A stretch of DNA of 64,000 bases. It comes from BJHL01 sp040378885 (GTDB taxonomy: Bacteria > Planctomycetota > Phycisphaerae > Phycisphaerales > UBA1924). The stretch is from positions 1 to 64,000 of the forward strand of contig JBKDAN010000016.1 in NCBI GenBank assembly GCA_046316615.1, in the 5' to 3' direction. The notes beneath the pieces are model-generated. The model searched no databases, was not told the origin of the DNA, and was given only the letters and a program-made list of their open reading frames with translations. The translations under genes were made by a program, and so were the position numbers. Shown one piece after another: positions 8,491-17,261 of the stretch; the first letter of the stretch is position 1, and each line of letters starts with the position of its first letter.

Positions 8491-9273
8491 ATGCATGCTT
8501 CCATGCAATCTGCCGCCGCAACCACGCCGCCGCCCGCGGGCTGGACGCAGCGTCTGCTCACCGCGCCCATGAGTGCCCGCCGTGCCTGCATGTTCCTTGG
8601 CGCCGCCCTGCTCGCCAGCGTCGCCGCCATGCCCGCAGATGCCTGGGTCATGACCAACATCGGCCCGTACCAAGGCGGCCTTGCCAGCAAGCTGGGCGGT
8701 GATCTCGTCCGCGAAATGGAGTTCGTGCAGCAGTTTGGTGCTGTTACCAGCATGGTCATCGCCGGCATCATCATCCTGCTGCTCGATCCCACCAAGAAGC
8801 GCGGCGTGCTGCACTTCGCCATCGCTCTCGCCATCAATGGCGTCGTCGGTCACGCTCTCAAGGTCTTCTTCGGTCGTCCGCGCCCACGCGTGCTCTTTGA
8901 CAACACGCCGCAGGAAGGCTTCGACTCCCCGTTGCACTTCGCTTTCGCATGGAGCAAGTACCCGTTGCCGCGAACCATCGACGGTAACGCCAGCTACCTG
9001 CTTGCTCACAGCTGGGAATGGTGGAAAGGCATCAGCAGCGACCTCGCCAGTTATCCAAGCAGTCACGCCATGGCCAGTGCATGCGCCGCGGCGTGCCTCG
9101 CGCACCTCTATCCGCGCCTCTCGCCGCTTGTTTTCACGCTCGCCATCATCGTCGCCATCTGCCGCGTTGCGTTTGGTGCGCATTACCCCAGCGACGTCAT
9201 CTTCGGCAGCGTCACCGGCCTTGTGATCGGCGCGCTCGTCATGCAGCGAACGGCCGCGTCAGCAGCCAAGTAG
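8491..9273 (+). CDS. PAP2-family membrane phosphatase
   Basis: A 260-residue integral membrane phosphatase. The three phosphatase motifs are KVFFGRPRP (K-x6-RP), PSSHAM (PSGH type) and CRVAFGAHYPSDV (xR-x5-H-x3-D). Hydrophobic segments include SMVIAGIIILLL, FAIALAINGVVG, PLVFTLAIIVAI and FGSVTGLVIGALVM, so the active site should face the periplasm. It probably removes phosphate from lipid or undecaprenyl phosphates, though the substrate cannot be read from sequence. The ATG at 8491 is chosen; 8503 is also possible. The gene is divergent from miaA and 81 bases ahead of pgi. Confidence 0.85.
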   Translation: MHASMQSAAATTPPPAGWTQRLLTAPMSARRACMFLGAALLASVAAMPADAWVMTNIGPYQGGLASKLGGDLVREMEFVQQFGAVTSMVIAGIIILLLDPTKKRGVLHFAIALAINGVVGHALKVFFGRPRPRVLFDNTPQEGFDSPLHFAFAWSKYPLPRTIDGNASYLLAHSWEWWKGISSDLASYPSSHAMASACAAACLAHLYPRLSPLVFTLAIIVAICRVAFGAHYPSDVIFGSVTGLVIGALVMQRTAASAAK

Positions 9274-9342
9274 TTTCCTCCAAGCCCTTTTCCTCGCTCT
9301 TTTGCCAGCGAAGGCGCTGCAACGCGTGCGGTCTTTCACGCC

Positions 9343-9348
9343 TACTTT
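9343..9348 (+). promoter_or_regulatory. candidate leaderless promoter -10 of pgi
   Basis: TACTTT ends six bases before the pgi ATG and no ribosome site is present. Transcription would begin at about the A of the start codon. No clear -35 element is visible. Confidence 0.45.
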
Positions 9349-9354
9349 CCGCCC

Positions 9355-10779
9355 ATGCTGCACATCGATTTCGCCAACTGCATCGAAGATCGCGTCGCCG
9401 AACACGGGCTCGAAGAAGCTTTCTTCGATATCAACTCGCCCGCCAGCCACGCCGCGACAGCAGCGACACGCAAGCTCGCCCAGACCCGCGGCACCGGCTG
9501 GGAACGCTGGCGCCAGCTTCCCTTCGATCCGATGCGCAGCGAACACGTGCAAGGCGTGAAGGCTGCAGTCCAAGCCTGCAAGCAGCGCGGCTTTGAGAAC
9601 ATGGTCGTTCTGGGCATCGGCGGCAGTGCACTTGGCAACATTGCCGTGCAAAGCGCGCTCAACTCACCCACGTGGAACATGCTGCCCACCGGCAAACGCG
9701 GCGGCCCGCGCCTCTTCGTCATCGACAACGTCGATCCCGCCTACTTCGCCAGCATCATGGATGTCTGCGAGGCCAACGGCGGTCTTGAGAAGACGCTCTT
9801 CAACGTCATCAGCAAGAGTGGCGAAACCGCAGAGACCGCCGCTCAGTTCATGATCATCCGCGACATGCTCAAGAAGCGTCTGGGTGCCAACTACGGCGGC
9901 AACATCGTCGCGGTGACCGACCCCGCCAAGGGCACCATGCGCAAGATCTGTGACGCAGAGAAGTTCGTCACCCTGCCCGTGCCCGACGGCGTGGGCGGTC
10001 GCTTCAGCGTGCTCTCGCCCGTGGGCCTCTTCAGTGCAGCCATGTGCGGCATTGATATCGACGCGATGCTCGAAGGCGCCAAAGAGATGGACGCCCTGTG
10101 CAGCCGCGAGAAGATGCTCGAAAACCCCGCCGCGCTGCTCGCGAGCATCCTGGTGGAAATGGGCACTGAAAAGGGCAAGCCCAATCACGTGATGATGCCC
10201 TACGCCAACAACCTCTACCTGCTCGCCGACTGGTTCCGCCAGTTGTGGGCCGAGAGTCTTGGCAAAGAGAAGGACACGCAAGGCCGCGAAGTCTTCGCCG
10301 GCTTCACGCCCATCAAGGCTCTGGGTGCAACCGACCAGCACAGCCAGATCCAACTCTACCGCGAGGGTCCCAACGACAAAGTCATCGGCCTCGTCGCTGT
10401 CGAGAAGTTCTCGCGCGAAGTCGATATCCCCTCGGGACTCGGCGTCGATGCGCTGATGTATCTCGAAAGCAAGAAGATGGGCGATCTGCTCAACGCCGAA
10501 CGCCGCGCCACGGAGTACGCGCTGGTTGAAAGCCTGCGTCCCAACTTCACCATCACCTTCCCGCAGGTTGATGCATACCACGTGGGCCAGTTCATCAACC
10601 TCTGGCAGATCGCGACCGCTTACGCAGGCCTGCTGCTGGGCGTTGATGCGTACAACCAACCCGCTGTTGAAACAGGCAAGCAGGCCACTTTCGGCCTGAT
10701 GGGTCGCAAGGGCTACGAAGACCATGACAAGGTCGTGCGTGAAACACTCCAGCCCACGCGCTGGATGTGGTCAAAATGA
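9355..10779 (+). CDS. pgi: glucose-6-phosphate isomerase
   Basis: Interconverts glucose 6-phosphate and fructose 6-phosphate in glycolysis and gluconeogenesis. The 474-residue length fits the shorter bacterial type. Recognisable parts are the phosphate-binding loop VVLGIGGSALG (about 84-94), FNVISKSGETAET (SIS motif, about 150-162), GVGGRFSVLSPVG (about 213-225) and the C-terminal region with ALGATDQHSQIQLY. There is no ribosome site; a TACTTT hexamer sits six bases before the ATG, so the mRNA may be leaderless. It follows a PAP2 gene on the same strand, with no obvious functional link. Confidence 0.96.
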   Translation: MLHIDFANCIEDRVAEHGLEEAFFDINSPASHAATAATRKLAQTRGTGWERWRQLPFDPMRSEHVQGVKAAVQACKQRGFENMVVLGIGGSALGNIAVQSALNSPTWNMLPTGKRGGPRLFVIDNVDPAYFASIMDVCEANGGLEKTLFNVISKSGETAETAAQFMIIRDMLKKRLGANYGGNIVAVTDPAKGTMRKICDAEKFVTLPVPDGVGGRFSVLSPVGLFSAAMCGIDIDAMLEGAKEMDALCSREKMLENPAALLASILVEMGTEKGKPNHVMMPYANNLYLLADWFRQLWAESLGKEKDTQGREVFAGFTPIKALGATDQHSQIQLYREGPNDKVIGLVAVEKFSREVDIPSGLGVDALMYLESKKMGDLLNAERRATEYALVESLRPNFTITFPQVDAYHVGQFINLWQIATAYAGLLLGVDAYNQPAVETGKQATFGLMGRKGYEDHDKVVRETLQPTRWMWSK

Positions 10780-10866
10780 GCGTTTTGCACGCATTGTGAG
10801 AGTGATCGGACGTTGAGCGCCGGTCGCCGCGTGCATCTTTGCAGCACGACCAGTTGACCGGGCGAT

Positions 10867-10872
10867 TACAAT
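10867..10872 (+). promoter_or_regulatory. possible -10 element for the coiled-coil gene
   Basis: TACAAT lies 24 bases before the ATG at 10897. TTGACC sits close upstream but too near to serve as its -35 element. The assignment is weak. Confidence 0.3.
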
Positions 10873-10896
10873 CGCAGCAACAACCGCGGTTGCGCC

Positions 10897-13800
10897 ATGT
10901 CAGCCATCAATCCGCCATCCAAGTCCGACGGGCCCCCCGAGCCCACTACGCCCGCATCGCCCGATGCGCCGGCCCAGCCGCTGCACGCGCCGCTCGACCC
11001 CTATCAGCTACTCGAGCTGATCAGCGATCCTGTCGCTCCCGCAGCGCCAGTTGCGACATCGCCACCCGCTCCGCAGCCCGCCGAGCCCACACGCGATGAG
11101 ACCCCGCGCGCCGTTGCGCCCGCGCAACCCATCGAGGTGCCAGCGCCCGCGCCGCCCCAGCTCAACCTGTCTGAAATCGCTGCGCCCCAGCCCTACGAGC
11201 CTCCCGCGCCGCCCATCGCTGCGTCGCAGCCGGAGTCCAATCTCTACGCCGTCGCTCTGCCAGCAAGCTCAGCCGCCGCCGCCAACATCGTGAGCGAAGA
11301 CGAAGAAGCAAGCCCGAGCGCTCGCTTCACGTGGGCCATCATCGCGTTGTGCGCCGCTGTCGCCTTCGCTCTCTTCTTTGCGTATCGCGCCCGCTCTGTC
11401 GCCAGCGAGCGTGACCAGGCGCTCCAGTCAGTCACCGAAGCCCGCCAGTCACTCGAGAAGGTGCAGAAAGAGCTCCAAGCCAACAAAACCGACGGCGTCA
11501 AGCTGACCGCTGCCCAGAACGCTCTGCAGAACGTCCAGAACCAGCGCGTCGACGAAGAGAAGCGGTTCAAGGAAGCCCTCGCCGCCGAGTCGCAGAAGCG
11601 CGAACAAGCGGAAGCCCAGCTCGCGCAGGTGCAGCAATCGCTCTCATCGTCGCAAGCTCGCGACAGCGAAGCGCTCCAGGCCGAAACCAAGCGCCGCACC
11701 GAAGCTGAACAGTCGCTCGCTACCACGATCGAAGACTTCCAGAAGGAACGCGCCCAGCTGCGCGAAGCTCGTGCAGATGAAGAGAAGCGGCGCCTCGCCG
11801 TCGAGTCAGACCTTGCGACTGCTCAGCGCCAGATCGCGGGATTGACTGAGGATAACAAACAGACCCGCCAGTCACTCGCGCAGCAGGAGAAGGACGCGGA
11901 CACCGCTCTCTCGCAGTTGCTCAAGGAACTGACGCAGACCAAGAACGAGAAGAACGAAGCTCTCAAGCAAGCCGAGATCTTCCAGCGCCAGGCCGAAACG
12001 CTGGCCGCTTCGCAAACCAAACAGCAGGAAGTGGAGAAGCAGCTCTCGCAGCTCACCACGCAGTTGACCAACCAGCGTGATGACGCTCTCAAGCAGGTCA
12101 CCGCCCTGCAGCAGCAGCTCGCCGCTTCAACCACGCCCGATGCCGTGACCGAGCAGCGCCGCCAGCAGTTGCAAGCCGCGGAAGCCAAGCTCACCGACGC
12201 AGCCAAGCAGATCGAAGCCTTGCAGTTGCAGGGAGCCCAAGCCACCGTTTCGCAGCAAGACACGCAGAAGCAGCTTGCCGAGTTGACCACCAAGCACGAC
12301 GAAGCAACCAAGCAGATCGCCACACTGCAGCAGCAACTCACGACAAACACCACGCCGCAAGCCGTGCTCGATCAGCATCGCGAAGAACTGCAGACCGCTG
12401 AAACAAAGCTCTCTGAAGCAACCAAGCAGATTCGAACGCTCCAGCAGCAGGCATCGCAAGCCGCCACATCGCATGAGCAAACTCAGCAACAACTGGCCGA
12501 TCTGACCACCAAGCACAACGAGGCCGTCGCTCAGGTCACAGCGTTGCAATCACAGCTCGAAGCCGGCAAAGCCGCCGTGACCACCGCCGCCGAAACCCAG
12601 CAACGCTTGCAGACGATCGAGCCGCAGCTCGCGCAGGCCACAAGCACCATCGCCACGCTGGAGCGTGCCGCGGCTGATGCAACAAGCCAGCAGAGCGAAT
12701 CGCAGCAACAGATCACTCAGCTCACCACGCAGCGCGATGAAGCACTGACGCGCGAAGCGGTCCTGCAGAAGCAGCTTGAATCCGCAGTGAGCACACAAGC
12801 CGCTCTGACGAATGCACAAACCGAACTTGTCCGCCTTCGCGACGAACTTACGCAGGCTACCCAGCGTCAGGCGACACAGCAGTCCCAGCACGAGGCCGCC
12901 CTCGCCACTCTACAGCAGGATCTCAAGCAATCGCAAGAGCGCGAGCTGTCCGCGCAGCAGGTTGCTCGGCAATCGGCAGATCAAGTCGCGCAACTGCAGA
13001 CCCAGTTGCAGGTCCAATCGCAAGCCGCGCAGTCTGCCAACGAGTCAAAGGCCATCGCGGCTCCCATCGCGGCCGAAGCATCCAGCGACGCGCAGCTCGC
13101 CGCGGACTTCCTCACATCCATCTTCGCAGGTCGCGATGCCGACACACGCTTCAGCGACAACGTCACGCTCGTGCAGGTCATGCAACTCGCCACGCGACGT
13201 CTCGATGCTGGCGCGCTGCAGGCACAGCCGCTCGCAGAAGCCATCGCCCGCGACACGATCGCCGCCAGCATGCGCAAACTGATGCGCTATGACGATGCTG
13301 AAGCCAACATCCGCAAGGCGCTCGAACTGCGCCGCGCCGCGCTTTCTGCTGGTCACGAGCAGGTTGCCCAAACGCTCGACAATCTCGCTGCCATGCTCCG
13401 CGATCGCGACAAGCTGGCGCAGGCCGAGCAGGTTTCGCGTGAATCTCTCGAACTGCGGCGTCAGGCGCTCGCCGCCGACGATCCGCTCGTCGCCACCAGC
13501 ATCAACAATCTCGCGGTACTGCTGCGAGATCAGAACAAGCTGCTGCAAGCCGAGCCACTCTTCCGCGAAGCCCTCGACATGCGCCGCCTCACGCTGCCTG
13601 CTGAACACCCGCACATCGCCGTCAGCCTCAGCAACCTTGCGTTGCTGCTTCAGGATCAAGGTCGCCCCGCCGAGGCCGAGCCGCTGCTGGTCGAGGCGCT
13701 CGACATCCGCCGCAAAGCTCTGCCCGAGGCCCGCGAAGAGATCGCAACCAGCCTCGTGAATCTCGCGGCTGCACAGCAGGCCCAGCGCCGCTTCGACGAC

Positions 13801-14067
13801 GCTCGCCGCAACTTCGACGAAGCGCTGCGCGAGTTCCGCACCGCTGCTCCGCGCGGCTCGCCCGCCCTCGCCCGCACGCTCCGTCAGTCAGCACTGGCTC
13901 GCCTCGAAAATCGCAGTGCCGTCAACGACGCTGCCGCCATCGCGGAGCTCGAAGAAGCCCTGCGTGTCGCCCAGCGCACGCTGCCCGCCGACCACCCACT
14001 CATCAAGGACTACCGCGACACGCTTGCCCGCTGCCGCTCCGCTATCTCCCGCAACGCCAAACCCTGA
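10897..14067 (+). CDS. membrane-anchored coiled-coil protein with TPR repeats
   Basis: A 1056-residue protein. Residues 1-140 are Pro/Ala-rich and probably disordered. One membrane segment (FTWAIIALCAAVAFALFFAYRA, about 145-166) follows. Residues 170-710 form a long Gln/Glu/Ala-rich coiled coil; within it a unit of about 73 residues recurs four times, beginning near 12058, 12280, 12499 and 12717 (markers LTTKHDEA and ATLQQQL). The C-terminal 240 residues are kinesin-light-chain-like TPRs, with repeated 'ALELRRxxL...HPxIAxSLNNLAxLLxDQ' units about 42 residues apart. The topology suggests a short cytoplasmic head and a long rod carrying a TPR binding platform, or the reverse. The partner is unknown. 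It is a plausible scaffold. Confidence 0.75.
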   Translation: MSAINPPSKSDGPPEPTTPASPDAPAQPLHAPLDPYQLLELISDPVAPAAPVATSPPAPQPAEPTRDETPRAVAPAQPIEVPAPAPPQLNLSEIAAPQPYEPPAPPIAASQPESNLYAVALPASSAAAANIVSEDEEASPSARFTWAIIALCAAVAFALFFAYRARSVASERDQALQSVTEARQSLEKVQKELQANKTDGVKLTAAQNALQNVQNQRVDEEKRFKEALAAESQKREQAEAQLAQVQQSLSSSQARDSEALQAETKRRTEAEQSLATTIEDFQKERAQLREARADEEKRRLAVESDLATAQRQIAGLTEDNKQTRQSLAQQEKDADTALSQLLKELTQTKNEKNEALKQAEIFQRQAETLAASQTKQQEVEKQLSQLTTQLTNQRDDALKQVTALQQQLAASTTPDAVTEQRRQQLQAAEAKLTDAAKQIEALQLQGAQATVSQQDTQKQLAELTTKHDEATKQIATLQQQLTTNTTPQAVLDQHREELQTAETKLSEATKQIRTLQQQASQAATSHEQTQQQLADLTTKHNEAVAQVTALQSQLEAGKAAVTTAAETQQRLQTIEPQLAQATSTIATLERAAADATSQQSESQQQITQLTTQRDEALTREAVLQKQLESAVSTQAALTNAQTELVRLRDELTQATQRQATQQSQHEAALATLQQDLKQSQERELSAQQVARQSADQVAQLQTQLQVQSQAAQSANESKAIAAPIAAEASSDAQLAADFLTSIFAGRDADTRFSDNVTLVQVMQLATRRLDAGALQAQPLAEAIARDTIAASMRKLMRYDDAEANIRKALELRRAALSAGHEQVAQTLDNLAAMLRDRDKLAQAEQVSRESLELRRQALAADDPLVATSINNLAVLLRDQNKLLQAEPLFREALDMRRLTLPAEHPHIAVSLSNLALLLQDQGRPAEAEPLLVEALDIRRKALPEAREEIATSLVNLAAAQQAQRRFDDARRNFDEALREFRTAAPRGSPALARTLRQSALARLENRSAVNDAAAIAELEEALRVAQRTLPADHPLIKDYRDTLARCRSAISRNAKP
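12058..12940 (+). repeat. four tandem ~73-codon repeats inside the coiled coil
   Basis: Units start near 12058, 12280, 12499 and 12717, a spacing of about 219-222 bases. Each begins with (L)TTxxDEA-like residues, then LQQQL, and the first two carry TTPxAV followed by a QLQxAExKL-like stretch. Regular spacing with diverged sequence points to old internal duplication rather than recent slippage. Confidence 0.6.
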
Positions 14068-14120
14068 CCGCTCAGCGTTCACGGCCGTTGCTTTTCCCGC
14101 TGACACGCAAACAATTCCCC

Positions 14121-14360
14121 ATGCCCCTGTACGAGTACATCGCAGAAGACGGCACCGTTCTCGAACTGCTCCGCCCCATGAGCCAGGCCGACGCCCCCGT
14201 CGACGATCCCGACGGCAAGGGCCGAACGTTCGTCCGCAAGCAAAGCACCTTCGCCAGCAAAGGCGGCGAAAAGAGCGTGGGCCTGCCTTGGTCCTCAGGC
14301 GGTCACGTGCACTCAGGCACCTGCGGCTGCGGCAAGAAGCCCGGCTCCTGCGGCGGTTGA
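14121..14360 (+). CDS. FmdB-like small protein without the usual zinc ribbon
   Basis: A 79-residue protein starting MPLYEY, the hallmark of the FmdB family of putative regulatory zinc-ribbon proteins. In the family this is followed by a CxxC pair; here it reads MPLYEYIAEDGTVLELL, so the first cysteine pair is absent. The C-terminus keeps the family's Cys/Gly tail (TCGCGKKPGSCGG), which might hold a metal by itself. The cut-down ribbon suggests a changed function, or a separate branch of the family. The gene has no ribosome site and ends eight bases before the convergent GH13 gene ends. Confidence 0.65.
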   Translation: MPLYEYIAEDGTVLELLRPMSQADAPVDDPDGKGRTFVRKQSTFASKGGEKSVGLPWSSGGHVHSGTCGCGKKPGSCGG

Positions 14361-14367
14361 GCTCCGG

Positions 14368-17034
14368 TTACAGGCACTCCCCGCCAGCCAGCACATTGAA
14401 AAAGTCCAGCACATCCGCGTCTTCCGGAAAGACGCCGTTGTTGTTGAAGTCGATGTCATTGCACGCGCCGCACTCGCCGCCCGCAAGCACATCAAAGTAA
14501 TCAACAACGTCCTGATCCTCGGGGAAGACGCCATTCTGATTGAAGTCGATGCTGTCGCAGCACGCCGCGTTCACGGTGATCGCGACAACATTACTCGTCG
14601 CCCCGTTGCACACACCCTGCACAATCGCGCGGAACTTGGTGCCAGACAGCGCGGTCGTCGCTCCGCTGATCATCAGCGTGTCCGTCGTCGTGCCGCTGAA
14701 TGTGCCACCGCCCGCCAGCACGCCTTCGCTCAGCGTAAACCACGTCGTCGTGATGTTCGCCGGCTGACGCTGCCATTGATATGTGAACGGCCCACTGCCC
14801 GCAGGTGAGATCGTGAATGTCGCATCGCTCCCTGCGCACGTCGTCACATCGTTCGGCTGCTGCGCCACTTCAAGCGGCGTCGCGCCAGGCTGGTGCTTCA
14901 GCACCAGCAACCCGTGCGGCGGCAGCGTCAGTCGCGCAAGCTGCTGAAAGCCATCGCGAGGCGTCGGCTCAATCGCCATGCACCCCGCGGGCTGGCCTTG
15001 CCCCAGCCCTTGATACAGCGTGTCCTCACTGTTGATGATGACATTCCACGTACCCGCCCGCGGCATGCCGACCTGATAGTTGCTGATGGCGTTGTTCGAG
15101 AAGTTCGCGACAACGACGAATGAATCGCCGCCATTCACGTATCGCTCAAACGCGAGCACGTTGGCCGTGTCATTCACGTGGTACACATTGCACGGGTTGT
15201 TGGCGAACAACGCCGGGTTGCCGGTGCGTTGTGCAATCGCGTCCTGATAGAACCGGAAGATCCCGCTGTACGTGTTCTTCTTCGCCCAGTCGATCTTCTG
15301 CGTCTCCCAGCTGTTGCTCTCCAGCCACTCGCTGCCTTGCAAGATCGCTGGCATGCCGCGTGCAAACAGCGTCAGCCCGTTCCCCAGCTTGCTCCGCCCC
15401 TTCGCATAGCGATCATCATGCGGAAACGTCGTGTCAATATCCACTGGCGCGCGAGCCGTGCCGTTCACGCTCCACGCGTCGTCATGCAGTTCGTAGTAGT
15501 TGAAGACCCGTTCGCCTTCAACCCACGCACCCGATCCATCAATGCTCGCCGCCAGCCGCGCCATGTCCGGATTGCCGCTTGCTGCCGCGGCGATCGCATC
15601 ATGAATCGCGTTCTTGTACGCCTCGTGGTATTGCCCATCCAAGTTCAGCCCGCTCGGGCTCGTGTTCCACGCGCTGTTGTTGTAGATCTCCGCCATGTTG
15701 TGGCTGTCGGCGAATCGCCGGTTCTTGAGGGCACTCAAAGCCCGCATGATCGTCTGGCCGCCGCTCCATTGCGTCGCGCTCACCATCTCGGCGAGCGCAT
15801 CATGCCGGTATCCGTCCATCTTGTACTCGCCCAGCACCAGTTCCGCCGAATCCAGCAGGTAGCTCTGGACTTGTGCCCGGTCCAGGTCAAGCTGCGCGCC
15901 CCAAGGCGTGTTGACCGCGGGCGAGTCAAAGTAATGCTGCGTGCCGTCGTACGTGAACAGGAAGTTGTCAGTGGGGGAGAGGTGGTTCCACACCACATCC
16001 AGCATCACCGCGATGCCGCGCGTGTGCAGTTCATCAATCATGAACTTGAAGTCATCCGCCGATCCGTGCGCGCTTTCAAATGCCCAGAATGACACCGGGT
16101 TGTACCCGCCGCTGTTGTTCCCGGGAAACTCATTCACCGGATTCAGCAGCACCGCGTTCACGCCTAGTTGCTGCAGGTGCCCCGCCCGCGCCGCCACTTC
16201 GCGATACGTCGCAACGCGCGAAAAGCTGCCCAGCGGATCGTTCAACCCGGCAAAGCTGCCCACATGCAGTTGATACACAACCCACTGCTCACGAGGAAGC
16301 GGCGAAAAGTTCGGCGCACGCCACACATACGCCAGCGGATCGACAATCACGCCGTTGTAGCCGTCCGCATTGTCCAGGAATCGAGCCCGTGCATCAGGCT
16401 TCCACAGATTGTTGTTGAAGAAGTATTTGTACTTCTGCCCGGCCCGCGCGCCAACAACATGCCCCACAAAGAACTCACCCTGCCGCGTGAGCGCATTCAC
16501 GTTCGTCCAGTTGTTGAACGTCCCGCGCACCGTTGCGCTGCTCGCCCCCGGAGCCCACACGCGAAACACCGTGCCCGTCGCCGTCGGGGTCGCTCCCAGT
16601 GGCGCATGGCTCAGCGTGGCGTAATCAAGCGTCCACCAACCGCTCGTCGGCAGCGAGTCAAACACGCCAAGCGTCGTCAGGTAGTCGCTGTCACTGCCAT
16701 CGGTGTACTCCAGCGCATAACTCACGCGCGTCGCCGTCGTCGCCGGAATCGTCGCCCGCCACACGTCATAGGGCCCGTAGCTGCTCAGTAGCGTTGCGTT
16801 TGCATACGCAATCCCCGTTCCGTCCGCGCCTTCATCAAATGCAACCCGCGCCGCCGTCAGGTCGCCTCGCGCCGCCTGAAAAAGCACGTCAAACGCCTGT
16901 CCATTCATCGGGCACAGCGGCCGCCGATCGCTCAGGGCACTGTGACTCATCGAGTCCCACGCCACGTTGTTGTCACTCGCAACCGCAACCCCCGCGCTGA
17001 GTGCGAACGCGACAATGATCGATCGTGCATGCAT
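14368..17034 (-). CDS. exported GH13 alpha-glucan enzyme with CBM48, Ig-like domain and paired EF-hand-like cassette
   Basis: An 888-residue exported enzyme of the alpha-amylase/branching-enzyme superfamily. Order: signal peptide (SIIVAFALSAGVAVAS), an N-terminal beta domain, CBM48-like module (TVFRVWAPGASSATVRGTFN), GH13 barrel with VMLDVVWNH (about 340), MDGYRHDAL (nucleophile Asp, about 410), MAEIYN (acid/base Glu, about 445) and YYELHDDAW (about 511), a C-terminal beta domain, an Ig-like domain near 720 (CAGSDATFTI, FTYQWQ), and two cassettes each shaped C-x3-DFNxNGVFPED-x-DV...LAGGEC. It probably acts on starch or glycogen outside the cell; whether it hydrolyses or branches cannot be told. 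The cassettes likely bind calcium and anchor the protein. Confidence 0.88.
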   Translation of the reverse strand: MHARSIIVAFALSAGVAVASDNNVAWDSMSHSALSDRRPLCPMNGQAFDVLFQAARGDLTAARVAFDEGADGTGIAYANATLLSSYGPYDVWRATIPATTATRVSYALEYTDGSDSDYLTTLGVFDSLPTSGWWTLDYATLSHAPLGATPTATGTVFRVWAPGASSATVRGTFNNWTNVNALTRQGEFFVGHVVGARAGQKYKYFFNNNLWKPDARARFLDNADGYNGVIVDPLAYVWRAPNFSPLPREQWVVYQLHVGSFAGLNDPLGSFSRVATYREVAARAGHLQQLGVNAVLLNPVNEFPGNNSGGYNPVSFWAFESAHGSADDFKFMIDELHTRGIAVMLDVVWNHLSPTDNFLFTYDGTQHYFDSPAVNTPWGAQLDLDRAQVQSYLLDSAELVLGEYKMDGYRHDALAEMVSATQWSGGQTIMRALSALKNRRFADSHNMAEIYNNSAWNTSPSGLNLDGQYHEAYKNAIHDAIAAAASGNPDMARLAASIDGSGAWVEGERVFNYYELHDDAWSVNGTARAPVDIDTTFPHDDRYAKGRSKLGNGLTLFARGMPAILQGSEWLESNSWETQKIDWAKKNTYSGIFRFYQDAIAQRTGNPALFANNPCNVYHVNDTANVLAFERYVNGGDSFVVVANFSNNAISNYQVGMPRAGTWNVIINSEDTLYQGLGQGQPAGCMAIEPTPRDGFQQLARLTLPPHGLLVLKHQPGATPLEVAQQPNDVTTCAGSDATFTISPAGSGPFTYQWQRQPANITTTWFTLSEGVLAGGGTFSGTTTDTLMISGATTALSGTKFRAIVQGVCNGATSNVVAITVNAACCDSIDFNQNGVFPEDQDVVDYFDVLAGGECGACNDIDFNNNGVFPEDADVLDFFNVLAGGECL

Positions 17035-17188
17035 GGCGATAACTCGGCTCCTGGTTGCAGGCTTTCCTGGCCCGACAACCTACCGAATTCATACGCAACT
17101 TGCAAGCCCCAAGGCGAAAGAACGTCAGATTCCCCGCACATATCTCGTACGTCGTGACCCAAACGAGTGCTGACCGTGTCCGCTTGGC

Positions 17189-17227
17189 AAAAAACAAGTC
17201 GGCGAGAGCTTTCGCTCCCGCCGCTTG
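17189..17227 (-). terminator. intrinsic terminator downstream of the gene at 17262-18470
   Basis: On the minus strand CAAG-C-GGCGGGAGC, a GAAA tetraloop and GCTCTCGCC-GA-CTTG form a 9-bp stem with one G-U pair plus an outer CAAG/CTTG stem. TTTTTT follows. This is one of the best terminators in the window. Confidence 0.85.
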
Positions 17228-17261
17228 GTGTGTGTGCGATCCATGATGATCGCTCAAGGGG

